Below are positions 26,283 to 35,552 of a stretch of DNA of 64,000 nucleotides, in pieces. A program made the position numbers and the translations under genes. Within the stretch, counting starts at the first letter, position 1; each line of letters begins with the position of its first letter. The DNA is taken from the NCBI RefSeq assembly GCF_000745015.1, contig NZ_JQNA01000002.1, positions 5,766,001 to 5,830,000 of the forward strand. The letters are read 5' to 3'. The DNA is from Burkholderia sp. 9120. Its GTDB lineage: Bacteria; Pseudomonadota; Gammaproteobacteria; Burkholderiales; Burkholderiaceae. The notes under the pieces are model-generated. The model saw only the letters and a list, made by a program, of their open reading frames with translations. It made no database searches and was not told where the DNA came from.

Positions 26283-28580
26283 ATGATGAGATATTGGAAA
26301 CTTCTAGGCGTTGCCTCGGCAACGGTGTTGGCATCGTTTGGCGCGGAAAGCGCGCAGGCCGCTCAAAGCGGCACTATCACTGTGTCGGGCCAGCAGTACA
26401 AGCTGTGCGGACAAGAGAACGGCAACTGCTCGTTCCTCGGCACAGGCTCTGTGGTGTTCGGCGCGGTACCGCCTAATTCGCCGTCGGTCATGCTGACGGC
26501 GCCGAAGACCTTTAGTAATGGCGTCGGCTGCTATGTCGGCGCGGTTTCGCAGACAGATCCCGCCTATGGTTACGGCAAGTCGTGCTGGGTGAAGGCAGTC
26601 GCCGCTACGCCGACGCCGACACCAACGCCGGCACCTACCCCGGCTCCGGCTCCCACGCCCACACCGACTCCCACGCCAGCTCCGACGCCGACGCCGACTC
26701 CAGCGCCCGCACCGGCTCCAGCCCCCGCGCCCGCTCCGGCCCCGGCTCCGACGCCTACCCCAACGCCGACACCGACGCCCACTCCGTCGCCGGCACCGGG
26801 CAGCTCCACGCTTTCGTGCAGCACGCCGACGCAAGCGGCAGGCGGCACCGCCAACGGCGTGATCAGCGCCGACACGCCGACCACCGACGGCATGCGCATT
26901 TTCCAGAACAACGCAGCATTCAAGCTCGCGATCACGACGAACGTCCCGAGCGCGGACACGGTCGTCTGGTCCGTCGCGGACTCGAACGGCGCGATCAAAT
27001 CGCAAGGCAGCTTCGCGGTTAAATCCGGCGTGCAGACCAGCACGATTCCGTGTACCTCGACGTGGTCAGGCTACGGCGCGCTCACCGCGACGCTGCGCTC
27101 GAACGGCGGCACGTTGCCGAGCAGCGGTACGCGTCCCACGGGCATCGCAACGTTCGGCGTGTTGCCGAACCTGAACTCGGCACTGGGCACGGTTAGCTAC
27201 GCTCATCAGGACCAGCATCGCTTCGGCATGCAGGGTTTCAACGGCAACATCGCGGCATTGCACGATCTGGGCATTACGTGGACGATCGACGATCGCGAGC
27301 AATCGGCCATGGAACCCAACGGTCCGAATACGTACACGCCGAGCGTGAGCGACCTCGATCCGTTCTACAAGGCCAATCCGGATCAGATGCGTATCGTGCG
27401 TCTCGACGGCATCCCGGCATGGGATTCGAAGACCGGCCAGTTCAACGACAGCTACTACGCGCCGTCGAACATGACCGAGTTCCAGGGCTTCATGGCCAAG
27501 GTCGGCACCGACACGAGCCAGATCCGCGCCGCGAACTATCCGAACCAGCAGAGCAACTACTATCAGGTGACGTGGGAACCGAGCCTCGGCTGGGCCGATA
27601 GCGACGCGAATTTCGTCGCCATGTACAAAGCAGCGTATCAAGGCATTCACTCGACCGATCCGAACGCTGTCGTGATGGGCACCGCGAACCCGTTCGCGTC
27701 GAACTGCGACACGTGTACCACCGGCTATCTGCAGAAGTACGGCGCACTGGGTCTGTGGAATTACATCGACGCGGTTGCCACGCATGGCTACTGGAACGCG
27801 GGCACCTATCCGGCGCATCCGCCTGAGTTGCAGGATTCGGACCCGAGCACGGCGAATCAGGCCAACGCGCTCGACAATCAGATGACGCAACTGCGCGCAG
27901 TGATGCAGGCGGGCAAGCCGAATATGAAGCTCTTCTTCACCGAAGCCGGCGTGAGCTACGATCCGGGCCTTAACTACGGTCCTACTGTCCCGTCGCAGAA
28001 CCAGTTGTTTGCGCAAGCAGCAGTGGGCGTGCGGGCACACATCATCGTGCTGGGCGGCGGCGCGCAACTGACGACGCTGTTCTACGGTCCGGACTATCCG
28101 GGTGAAGTCGGTTACGGTACGTTCTTCGACCTGAACGACGCACAAGGCGCATTCGGTGCGACGAACCTGTCGCCGAAGCCGGAAGCCATGGTGTTCGCGA
28201 CGATGACGCGCGCGCTCGACGGTACGAATACGCTGGGTCGTGTGAACGGCACGCCGCAAGGCACGTATGCGTACTCGTTCCAGCAACTCGGCAACGGCAA
28301 GGTCGTGACCGCGGCATGGGCGCACAGCAATGCACAATGGCCGACGAGCGCCGGCGTATATAGCCAGAGCTACTCGACCAGCTACAAGCTGACGGTGGAC
28401 AACGCCGGCACGTCGGGCAATGTGACGGACATCGACGGCTACGGCAACATGACCACGCTGCCCTACACCAACGGCCAGGTCACGCTGACGCTCACCGAAG
28501 TGCCGCAGTACATCGTGTCGAGCAACGCAACGGTCGCCAAGGCCAATTCGACTGTTCCGGTCGGATACACCGGTCAATAA
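26283..28580 (+). CDS. Secreted GH-A-clan-like glycoside hydrolase with Pro-Thr linker
   Basis: Starts at ATG 26283 or the adjacent ATG 26286 and opens with a signal peptide ending ESAQA. Residues about 27-105 form a small domain with four cysteines ([15 protein letters not shown] ... GVGCYVGAV ... [10 protein letters not shown]). Residues about 110-172 are an uninterrupted Pro/Thr/Ala/Ser linker. The large domain after it has TIM-barrel hallmarks, with a likely acid/base E432 in VTWEPSLGW and a likely nucleophile E554 in [11 protein letters not shown], the order expected in clan GH-A. No GH family or polysaccharide can be assigned. It is isolated from other glycan genes. Confidence 0.75.
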   Translation: MMRYWKLLGVASATVLASFGAESAQAAQSGTITVSGQQYKLCGQENGNCSFLGTGSVVFGAVPPNSPSVMLTAPKTFSNGVGCYVGAVSQTDPAYGYGKSCWVKAVAATPTPTPTPAPTPAPAPTPTPTPTPAPTPTPTPAPAPAPAPAPAPAPAPTPTPTPTPTPTPSPAPGSSTLSCSTPTQAAGGTANGVISADTPTTDGMRIFQNNAAFKLAITTNVPSADTVVWSVADSNGAIKSQGSFAVKSGVQTSTIPCTSTWSGYGALTATLRSNGGTLPSSGTRPTGIATFGVLPNLNSALGTVSYAHQDQHRFGMQGFNGNIAALHDLGITWTIDDREQSAMEPNGPNTYTPSVSDLDPFYKANPDQMRIVRLDGIPAWDSKTGQFNDSYYAPSNMTEFQGFMAKVGTDTSQIRAANYPNQQSNYYQVTWEPSLGWADSDANFVAMYKAAYQGIHSTDPNAVVMGTANPFASNCDTCTTGYLQKYGALGLWNYIDAVATHGYWNAGTYPAHPPELQDSDPSTANQANALDNQMTQLRAVMQAGKPNMKLFFTEAGVSYDPGLNYGPTVPSQNQLFAQAAVGVRAHIIVLGGGAQLTTLFYGPDYPGEVGYGTFFDLNDAQGAFGATNLSPKPEAMVFATMTRALDGTNTLGRVNGTPQGTYAYSFQQLGNGKVVTAAWAHSNAQWPTSAGVYSQSYSTSYKLTVDNAGTSGNVTDIDGYGNMTTLPYTNGQVTLTLTEVPQYIVSSNATVAKANSTVPVGYTGQ

Positions 28581-28622
28581 GCTGACCGACAACCAGGTCG
28601 ACAGTCATTGAAGACCTCGGAC

Positions 28623-28647
28623 GCGCCGCCGCTCACCGCGGCGGCGC
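28623..28647. terminator. Bidirectional terminator-like hairpin
   Basis: GCGCCGCCG/CGGCGGCGC, a perfect 9-bp stem with a 7-base loop, lies between the convergent hydrolase and MarR genes. Confidence 0.6.
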
Positions 28648-28661
28648 ATCGATAGAGCGAG

Positions 28662-29117
28662 TCAGGCGTCTCCCGCCTGCTCGCTCATTCGTTCAATATT
28701 CGCGTTCACCCTCTCCAGCAGTTCAACCAGTTGCGTGACTTCGTCATCACTGAGTCCCGACAACGCGTCTTCACTTCCCGCAAACAGAATCGCCCGCGCT
28801 TTCGACAAGCGTTTTTCCGCATCGGCCGTTAGTGAAATCAACCGGCTACGTTTGTCCGCAGGATCGGGAACCCGATCGACGATCTCGTCGCGCTCCATAC
28901 GGCTCAGCAACTGGGCCATGGTGGGCTGCTCCACTCTCGCGAGCCTTGCCAGTTCAGACTGAGGCAACGCCTTGCCCCCTTTCAACGCATTCAGCACGGG
29001 AATCTGTCCAACGGCGAAACCGAGCTGGCGCAACTGCGCGTCGAAGATGCGCGTGAAGCCGCGGTTGATCAAACCGATCAGCGGCATGGGATTGGAAAGC
29101 TGTTTTCTGACCGGCAT
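28662..29117 (-). CDS. MarR-family transcriptional regulator
   Basis: A 151-residue protein with the MarR winged helix: ALPQSELARLARVEQPTMAQ forms the helix-turn-helix, and RVPDPADKRSRLISLT is the wing with the conserved D-x-R-S signature. The dimerisation helices are at both ends. It is divergent from the FAD monooxygenase gene, and a perfect inverted repeat lies in the 75-bp gap. Hence it very likely represses both genes and releases DNA on binding a phenolic or antibiotic-like ligand. Confidence 0.92.
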   Translation of the reverse strand: MPVRKQLSNPMPLIGLINRGFTRIFDAQLRQLGFAVGQIPVLNALKGGKALPQSELARLARVEQPTMAQLLSRMERDEIVDRVPDPADKRSRLISLTADAEKRLSKARAILFAGSEDALSGLSDDEVTQLVELLERVNANIERMSEQAGDA

Positions 29118-29137
29118 CGCATTCCTCTTGACGAAAC

Positions 29138-29172
29138 ATAGCTGCCTATGCTTAAACTACATAGGCAGCTAT
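29138..29172. promoter_or_regulatory. MarR operator, perfect inverted repeat
   Basis: ATAGCTGCCTATG (29138-29150) and CATAGGCAGCTAT (29160-29172) are perfect 13-bp arms around a 9-base spacer in the divergent marR/monooxygenase promoter. Confidence 0.8.
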
Positions 29173-29192
29173 TATATATCCGGAGCCGGTTC

Positions 29193-30371
29193 ATGAATGC
29201 ATTCCCTCGTATCGCGATTGTCGGCGGTGGCCCCGGCGGCTTGACGTTAGCGCGCATTCTGCATTGCCAGGGCATTGCGTCGACCGTGTTCGAGCGTGAG
29301 GCCGGCCCGGATGTTCGCCCTCAAGGCGGAACGCTCGATCTGCACGACGAGTCCGGCCAACTGGCACTGCAGCGCGCCGGACTCGACGCGGAGTTTCAGC
29401 GGATCGCGCGGTACGACGATCAAGGGTCGCGCCTATTCGACAAAACGGGCGAGCTGCTGTTTGAAAGCGCCGATACGACGAGCGGCAATCGTCCCGAAGT
29501 CGATCGCAGCGAACTGCGTCGTATCTTGCTCGATTCGGTGCCGCCCGGCTGCGTGCGTTGGAATAGCGAGTTGCGCGAGCTGCGCCAACCCGACGAAGGC
29601 GCGTGGCAGTTAAGCTTTTCCGATGGTCACGAGGTTTGCGCCGATCTGGTCGTGGGTGCGGACGGCACGTGGTCGCGCGTGAGGCCACTGCTGTCTCACT
29701 ACATGCCGCAGTACAGCGGATTGATGTTCATCGAATTCGGTATCGACGATGTCGACGCCAGTCATCCCGATGTCGCGAAGCTGGTAGGCCGCGGCAAGAT
29801 GGAGGCACTCGGCGATGCCCGTGCGCTGATCGCGCAGCGCAACGGCAACGCGCACATTCGTGTCTATGCGATCTTTCGCGTCCGGCAGGAGTGGGCGGCC
29901 GATACATTCGACTTCTCATCGCCCACAGCAATACGACACGACCTGCTCAACCAGTTCGACGGATTCGCCGACGAAATTCTCGCGTTGATTCATGCGAGCA
30001 ACGGCCACTTCGCAGCGCGGCCGATTTACGCATTGCCGGTTGGACACCGCTGGACGAATCGGTGCGGTCTGACGCTGATCGGCGACGCAGCACATGTGAT
30101 GTCGCCCTTTGGCGGCGAAGGCGTGAACGCCGCGATGCTGGATGCGGCCCAGCTCGCCCGCGCTCTAAGCGACGGTGTCGATTGGAAAGCGGCCGTGTCG
30201 GCGTACGAAACGCAAATGTTCGAGCGTGTCGTTGCGCCCGCCACTTTTTCGGCTGAGGCCGCTGCAGTGCAGTTGTCCCACGACGGTCTCGCGCACGCGC
30301 TAAGGCATCTTCGAATGCACGAGAGCGAAGCGCGCGATGAAGCGATCAAGCGGCCATCGCAGATGAACTGA
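29193..30371 (+). CDS. FAD-dependent monooxygenase (TetX/PHBH-like)
   Basis: ATG 29193 is preferred because GGAG is 9-10 bases upstream and the FAD motif follows at once (RIAIVGGGPGGLTLARIL). The 392 residues also contain the conserved DG motif (VVGADGTWSRVRP) and GDAAHVMSPFGGEGVNAAML, which closes the FAD site. This is the TetX-like single-component class that hydroxylates polycyclic or phenolic compounds using NAD(P)H. Its partner MarR regulator suggests induction by a toxic substrate, such as a plant phenolic or an antibiotic. The actual substrate is not inferable. Confidence 0.9.
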   Translation: MNAFPRIAIVGGGPGGLTLARILHCQGIASTVFEREAGPDVRPQGGTLDLHDESGQLALQRAGLDAEFQRIARYDDQGSRLFDKTGELLFESADTTSGNRPEVDRSELRRILLDSVPPGCVRWNSELRELRQPDEGAWQLSFSDGHEVCADLVVGADGTWSRVRPLLSHYMPQYSGLMFIEFGIDDVDASHPDVAKLVGRGKMEALGDARALIAQRNGNAHIRVYAIFRVRQEWAADTFDFSSPTAIRHDLLNQFDGFADEILALIHASNGHFAARPIYALPVGHRWTNRCGLTLIGDAAHVMSPFGGEGVNAAMLDAAQLARALSDGVDWKAAVSAYETQMFERVVAPATFSAEAAAVQLSHDGLAHALRHLRMHESEARDEAIKRPSQMN

Positions 30372-30646
30372 CCAACAATCACGCCCACCAATAGATCGAT
30401 TTGCGTTTTCCATATACGCAGACTGCGCAATGCATGATGCAAACCAACGTTGTCCCGCGCGAACCGCCGCTACGACATCGACCTCGTACTTTCGAGCATG
30501 AGAATCACGCGTTTTTCATCGGTCGATAGCAGATTTAATTGATTGATCCAGGGCGCATCCCTGCCATAGATTCGACCTGTGCGTCGCCAACCTTGGCGAT
30601 GATCCGCCGGAGTCTGCTCCGGTTTGCGAACGAACAGGGAGTCGAC

Positions 30647-31744
30647 ATGAGCGAGCGTCAGGAAGAGTTGAAATTTGCGTACTGGGTGCCGAACGTCAGC
30701 GGTGGTCTGGTGGTCAGCACGATCGAACAGCGCACCGACTGGAGTGTTGAGTACAACCAGAAGCTCGCGCAAACCGCCGAGCGCGCCGGCTTCGACTACG
30801 CGCTGAGTCAGATTCGTTTTACAGCGGGCTACGGCGCCGACAACCAGCACGAATCCGTGTCGTTTAGCCAGGCCTTGCTGCATGCAACGACGAAACTGAA
30901 AGTACTCGCCGCGATCCTGCCGGGTCCGTGGAGTCCCGCAGTGGTCGCGAAGCAGATCGCCACGATCGATCATATTTCCAACGGGCGTATCGGCATCAAC
31001 GTGGTCAGCGGTTGGTTCAAAGGCGAATTCACTGCGATCGGCGAACCGTGGCTGGAACATGACGAGCGCTATCGTCGCTCACGCGAATTCATCGAGGCGC
31101 TCAAAGGTATCTGGACGCAGGATAACTTCACCTACCGCGGTGACTTCTATCGTTTCAACAACTACACATTGAGTCCGAAGCCAGTACAAAAACCGTATCC
31201 GGAGATCTTCCAGGGCGGCAGTTCGCGCGCAGCCCGCGATAACGCGGCGAGCGTCTCCGACTGGTACTTCACGAACGGCAATACGCCTGAGAATCTCAAG
31301 CTGCAGATCGACGACATACAGACGAAGGCGGCGAAGAACGACCACAAGGTGCGCATTGGTGTGAACGCGTTCGTGATTGCACGCGATACCGAGGAAGAAG
31401 CGCGCGCTGTGCTTGACGACATCATCGCCCACGCGCACGTGGAAGCCGTTCACGCTTTCGGCGACGCGGCCAGACAGGCAGGCAGTGCATCTCCTGAAGG
31501 CGAAGGAAACTGGGCGAAGTCGACCTTTGAGGACCTGGTGCAGTACAACGACGGCTTTCGCACCAATCTGATCGGCACACCGCGTCAGATTGCAGAGCGC
31601 ATTATCGAACTGAAAGCGGCGGGGGTTGACCTCATATTGGCTGGGTTCCTGCATTTCATCGAGGAGGTCGAGTACTTTGGGCAGAAAGTACTGCCGCTCG
31701 TGCGCGAACTCGAAGAAGCCGCGCTTCGTCGCAAGGCAGCTTGA
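30647..31744 (+). CDS. sfnG: FMNH2-dependent dimethylsulfone monooxygenase
   Basis: ATG 30647 follows AGGGAG. The 365-residue luciferase-like (LLM) flavoprotein opens with FAYWVPNVSGGLVVSTIEQR and continues with SQIRFTAGYGADNQHES and VVSGWFKGEFTAIGEPW, the characteristic SfnG sequence. SfnG converts dimethylsulfone to methanesulfinate with reduced FMN, feeding sulfur assimilation when sulfate is scarce. The usual companions (flavin reductase sfnF, sigma-54 activator sfnR, msu genes) are not adjacent, so FMNH2 must come from a reductase encoded elsewhere. A terminator-like hairpin follows. Confidence 0.92.
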   Translation: MSERQEELKFAYWVPNVSGGLVVSTIEQRTDWSVEYNQKLAQTAERAGFDYALSQIRFTAGYGADNQHESVSFSQALLHATTKLKVLAAILPGPWSPAVVAKQIATIDHISNGRIGINVVSGWFKGEFTAIGEPWLEHDERYRRSREFIEALKGIWTQDNFTYRGDFYRFNNYTLSPKPVQKPYPEIFQGGSSRAARDNAASVSDWYFTNGNTPENLKLQIDDIQTKAAKNDHKVRIGVNAFVIARDTEEEARAVLDDIIAHAHVEAVHAFGDAARQAGSASPEGEGNWAKSTFEDLVQYNDGFRTNLIGTPRQIAERIIELKAAGVDLILAGFLHFIEEVEYFGQKVLPLVRELEEAALRRKAA

Positions 31745-31783
31745 TGCGGTAGTGGCCGCACCGCCGACTATGTTTCAGAACAT

Positions 31784-31806
31784 CACGCGGGCTTCACGCC
31801 CGCGTG
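31784..31806 (+). terminator. Terminator-like hairpin after sfnG
   Basis: CACGCGGGC/GCCCGCGTG, a perfect 9-bp stem with loop TTCAC, 40 bases after the stop codon. Confidence 0.65.
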
Positions 31807-31976
31807 GCGTATTCCTCTGTGCGTCATGAACCAGGTGAACCAGACGGCCGGGTCTCGCGTATGATGGAGCGACGTCTCAAGCGCTCGTGCCTGCGATCAT
31901 CCACCCTCAGGCGCGAACCCTTCCATTGCGCCTTACGCAGTCGTTACTGCGATCGAGGTGCGGCTTCTGCCCTACT

Positions 31977-32738
31977 ATGACAGCCAGCCCGTCCCCTTAC
32001 AATTCCCAGTTCATTTCATGCGTCATCTGCGCGTATAACGAAGCGCCACGGATTGCAAAGGTACTCGCCGTGGCCGCGGTCCATCCTGCGTTGGGCGAAG
32101 TCATTGTCGTCGACGACGGTTCCGACGACGGCACGGCGGATATCGTCAAACAGTTTCCCTCTGTGCGTCTGATCATGCGCGGCGTGAATGGCGGCAAGAG
32201 CGCGGCAATGGTGGACGGTATCGCCGCGGCGCAAGGCGACCTGCTCATGCTGCTCGACGCCGATCTGAAAGGCCTCGCCGCCGAGCATATCAGCGCACTG
32301 GCGGCGCCCGTGCTCAAAGGGCGTGCGGATGTCAGCATCAGCCTGCGGCAAAACAGCCTGACGCTGTTTCGCGCTATCGGGCTCGATTTCGTTTCAGGGG
32401 AACGTGTCGTTAAAAAGGCGTTGCTGCATGCGGCCCTCGAACAGATTCAGGCGCTCCCACGCTTCGGCATCGAAGTATTCATGAACCGCCTGATCATAGA
32501 GCGGCGTCTGCGAATCGCGGTGACGCACTGGCCTCATGTGACCCAGGCCCGCAAGACCGAAAAACTCGGCTACTGGCGTGGTGTTCGCGCCGAATGGCGA
32601 ATGATCGCCGACCTGCTGAAAGCGGTTTATCCGCTCGCATTGATCACGCAGACGGTTCGATTGCTACAACTGCGAATTCGCCACGGACGAGCTTCTTTCG
32701 CGACACGCATGAAAGGAACGCCGGATAGTTCGCAGTAG
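31977..32738 (+). CDS. Family 2 glycosyltransferase
   Basis: A 253-residue GT-A fold enzyme: FISCVICAYNEAPRIAKVLA, VIVVDDGSDDGTADIVKQF and LLMLLDADLKGL, where the Asp pairs bind the nucleotide sugar and the metal. The C-terminus has no strong membrane span, although ADLLKAVYPLALITQTVRLL may associate with the membrane. Polyprenyl-phosphate or glycan transfer is possible. The start is uncertain because no RBS precedes ATG 31977. It is convergent with the LPG-synthase-TM gene. Confidence 0.82.
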   Translation: MTASPSPYNSQFISCVICAYNEAPRIAKVLAVAAVHPALGEVIVVDDGSDDGTADIVKQFPSVRLIMRGVNGGKSAAMVDGIAAAQGDLLMLLDADLKGLAAEHISALAAPVLKGRADVSISLRQNSLTLFRAIGLDFVSGERVVKKALLHAALEQIQALPRFGIEVFMNRLIIERRLRIAVTHWPHVTQARKTEKLGYWRGVRAEWRMIADLLKAVYPLALITQTVRLLQLRIRHGRASFATRMKGTPDSSQ

Positions 32739-32787
32739 TCTGCGGATTCTCTACGGCATGCCGCTTCTCCGAAACGCCGCGTGACGT

Positions 32788-33786
32788 TCAACTCCGTCTA
32801 TTAACACGTGCCAGCGCCAGGGCAAGCATGCCGATGGCGCCCAGCACGAGAGGACAGAACAGCGTCGCGAAACGCCACAGTATGAGTGCAGCCCCAACCG
32901 CGGCATGCGGCACCCACGCGCCGAATGCGGCGGCGAGACCGAGGTCGCCGCCACCTCCACCGGCCGGAATACCGGTCCACAGCGCCGCGTGCAAAACCAG
33001 CGCCTGAACGGCCACAACGAAACCCGGCGGCAACGAATAACCCTGTTCGAGCAGAATGAACCACAATGCGCCGTAACGCAGCAGCCATTGCGTCGTTGTC
33101 AGAAGAAGCAAGGCACCGAGCCGCCAGCGCGACCCCGATAGCAGATGCCGCCATTCATCGCGCACATTGGCGACGAAAGCCGTCCATCGCGCAGGCGGCC
33201 AGCTCGGCATACCAACACGCCTGATCGCGCCGCCCGCACTCTCCGCGAGTTTTCGCCGGCACGTCCAGATTACGCAGGCCACCGCAATAGCCCCGATCGA
33301 TGCGCCCGCCACGATATGCAAGGACTTCGGCGTAATCAACCCGGCAATCAGGCCAATGCACGACACGAACGAAACGGGCACCGCGACGGTGAAGAACGCG
33401 AGGTCGAGCGCCTGATCGCCACTCACTACGGTAGTGGCCTGCGTCCACGAAGCGCCAGCGCGTTGCAACAGGCCGAGATTTACGCCATATCCCGCTGCGC
33501 CGAACGGAGAACTGAGAAACGCCGCGTCGGTAATAAAGGTAATGGCGAGCGTGCGCCGGAATCGTATGCGAAGACCCAGAGCCGTTTGCATCAACTGCTG
33601 TTTGCCGGCCTTGGCGGCGGCACTCACGAATGCGCTCGCGGCCAGCATAACGATCAAACGGGTCGACGCCGACTGAAGTCCGGCCAACGTCGCATGAACA
33701 CCCAGCAGGAACGGCGCACCAATCGCAAACACGACGCCCACTATGGCCAGAAGTACGGTCACACCGAATGCGAGCGGCTTCGTCAA
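32788..33786 (-). CDS. YbhN/UPF0104-type membrane protein (LPG synthase TM family)
   Basis: A 332-residue polytopic protein with about eight helices and family marks FITDAAFLSSPFGAAGYGVN and WTGIPAGGGGGDLGLAAAFG. This domain forms the flippase part of lysylphosphatidylglycerol synthases; stand-alone versions are of uncertain role, often near polysaccharide or lipid genes. The neighbouring GT2 gene on the other strand may be functionally linked, for instance in moving a glycosylated lipid, but that is inference. An 83-bp gap separates it from the upstream phosphoesterase on the same strand. Confidence 0.8.
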   Translation of the reverse strand: MTKPLAFGVTVLLAIVGVVFAIGAPFLLGVHATLAGLQSASTRLIVMLAASAFVSAAAKAGKQQLMQTALGLRIRFRRTLAITFITDAAFLSSPFGAAGYGVNLGLLQRAGASWTQATTVVSGDQALDLAFFTVAVPVSFVSCIGLIAGLITPKSLHIVAGASIGAIAVACVIWTCRRKLAESAGGAIRRVGMPSWPPARWTAFVANVRDEWRHLLSGSRWRLGALLLLTTTQWLLRYGALWFILLEQGYSLPPGFVVAVQALVLHAALWTGIPAGGGGGDLGLAAAFGAWVPHAAVGAALILWRFATLFCPLVLGAIGMLALALARVNRRS

Positions 33787-33869
33787 GAGAGCGTCCGTGG
33801 CAACGCCATTGGATGAACAGCGTTTATTACGCGAGCGATCCGGCGCGGCCGGCTACGAGCACCCATGCT

Positions 33870-35312
33870 TCAGCGCTTCAGCATCGCGCGGGCCGCTTTC
33901 GCGGCGCCCGGGCGGCCCATATCCACCGCGACGAAATGCGCGATCTTGCGCTCGCCGAGGTCGACCGCGACGTAGTCGTTCGGCGCTTTCGCGGTAAGGC
34001 CGTCCGACGCCGAATGGTATTCAATGCGCAGTTGTGAAGCGGTAACGACGAGCCGCAGATAACCGTAGTTGGTGTCATCGTAATTCTCGAGCACCACCAC
34101 GTCGTTTTTCGCCGATGCCGCCTGCAAAACCTGCGGCGCGCGAATCGGTGCAGTGCCACTCGGCGCCAGTTTGATCAGGCCATGGCCCCCGTTACCGCAC
34201 ACAATATAGGGAATCTGCGTGCCATCCGCGCGACGGGTCCGTGTGAAGCGCTGATAGTTATGCGCATGCCCGGAAAGAAACGCATGCGGCCAAACGCCAT
34301 TGGCTTCACAGACCTCATCGATCTGTTGCAGCATCGCGGTACTCGAGCCGTGGCCGCCCGCGCAATAGGGCGGATGATGATCGGCAATCAACAACGCACC
34401 CGTGAATTTTTCCGCTTTCACGCGTTTGAGCGCGGCGTCGAGGTAGTCGAGCTGACTGCGCCCAATGTGCGGATCCGAAATCACACCCGGGTCTTCGAGC
34501 GTATTGCTGTAGATCACCAGCACGCGCACGAACGGCGCCTCGAACGTAAAGAACACGCCGGGCTGAATCTGCGCGGTACGCGACAGACCACCGGCCTCCG
34601 GCGTCACAACGAAGTCTTCCGCGCAGAAGTTGCGCAGAAATGCCGCGAGACTCTTTGCATGCGCCTCGGGCGAGACCATGCCGTCGTGATTGCCCGCGCA
34701 TGCCAGAATCGGTGCGGGATAGTTTCGATAGGGCTCGTAAAACTGATCGTAGTAGTACTTGCTCTCGCCGAAGCTGTAGACCACATCGCCGAGTAACAGC
34801 GCGAACTGCGGGATTTCCGCAGCGTTCGGCTCGGCGAAGTCGGCCGTCATCTTGTCGGCGACTTCATTCTGCGTGGCCGGTCCCGTTGTGTTGCCGCAAT
34901 CACCGAGTGCGTGAAAGACGAGCTGTCCCGACGCCGTTACGGTATCGACCGCGCCGGTATTACCGCCAAACACCTCGGCGAGCGACAGTTGCGGTTCGAC
35001 GCCACCGCGCGGCGCGGGAAACGGCAGCGGAAAGAGCTTGTGCTCGGCGTTGAGTTTATCGATCTCTTTGTACGCCGCGTCGTCCGATGGATGAGAAACG
35101 CGGAACACAGTCGGGTCGGCGGTCGGTTGCGGCTGCGCGAACACGGGATGCGTCAGCGCGCGCTCGCGCAGCGCGACGGAGGATGCATCGGCATTGCCCG
35201 GCTGAGGCACAGGCACGGCAGCCGCCGCCTTGCCTTCGCGCGCCTCCTTTCGCTTCGCTTTCTTGCCGCTGTCTTTCGTTTCGCTCTTCTTCGACTCGCG
35301 TTTTGCCGGCAT
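33870..35312 (-). CDS. Purple-acid-phosphatase-like metallophosphoesterase
   Basis: ATG 35312 is chosen because GAGG precedes it and the longer frame has no RBS. The 480-residue protein has the calcineurin-like metal motifs in order: HALGDCGNT, LLLGDVVYSFGE, CAGNHDGMV, IADHHPPY and LSGHAHNYQRF, which bind two metals. The N-terminus is highly Lys/Arg-rich (MPAKRESKKSETKDSGKKAK) and lacks a signal peptide, unlike typical secreted purple acid phosphatases, so it may stay in the cytoplasm. An inverted repeat, CGACAC/GTGTCG (35384-35399), lies upstream. Substrate unknown. Confidence 0.85.
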   Translation of the reverse strand: MPAKRESKKSETKDSGKKAKRKEAREGKAAAAVPVPQPGNADASSVALRERALTHPVFAQPQPTADPTVFRVSHPSDDAAYKEIDKLNAEHKLFPLPFPAPRGGVEPQLSLAEVFGGNTGAVDTVTASGQLVFHALGDCGNTTGPATQNEVADKMTADFAEPNAAEIPQFALLLGDVVYSFGESKYYYDQFYEPYRNYPAPILACAGNHDGMVSPEAHAKSLAAFLRNFCAEDFVVTPEAGGLSRTAQIQPGVFFTFEAPFVRVLVIYSNTLEDPGVISDPHIGRSQLDYLDAALKRVKAEKFTGALLIADHHPPYCAGGHGSSTAMLQQIDEVCEANGVWPHAFLSGHAHNYQRFTRTRRADGTQIPYIVCGNGGHGLIKLAPSGTAPIRAPQVLQAASAKNDVVVLENYDDTNYGYLRLVVTASQLRIEYHSASDGLTAKAPNDYVAVDLGERKIAHFVAVDMGRPGAAKAARAMLKR

Positions 35313-35552
35313 GTGCGCCTCTTTCAAACTGATCGGTCGGGAATCTGGCAGGCAACGATATCCGTTGCAAACGTAGAACCTTACGACACACGCGTGTCGG
35401 AAAAGTGTCCGATCGAAGGCAAAAAGGGAGAGCACACCATTCAACACCGGCAGCGTTGAGCGCGCGGCGCGTTAGCAGGAATGCGCGTTCGTCGCGGCGG
35501 CCATGTACTGACTTGAATTTGTCACACACGCCCGTTATTTTTCAAGCGTAAT

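Noticed and set aside
26304..27005. Arg/Gly-rich open frames over the Pro-Thr linker region
   Set aside because: Alternative readings of the repetitive linker codons of the hydrolase. They have no start signals.
27066..28592. 508-codon minus-strand open frame
   Set aside because: Antisense to the glycoside hydrolase, which has signal peptide, linker and catalytic motifs. The antisense product is Arg/Val-rich with no recognisable fold.
30550..30565. Possible sigma-54 promoter (GG-N10-GC) before sfnG
   Set aside because: AGGGCGCATCCCTGCC has the GG and GC dinucleotides but otherwise matches TGGCAC-N5-TTGCA poorly. Such matches are frequent in GC-rich DNA.
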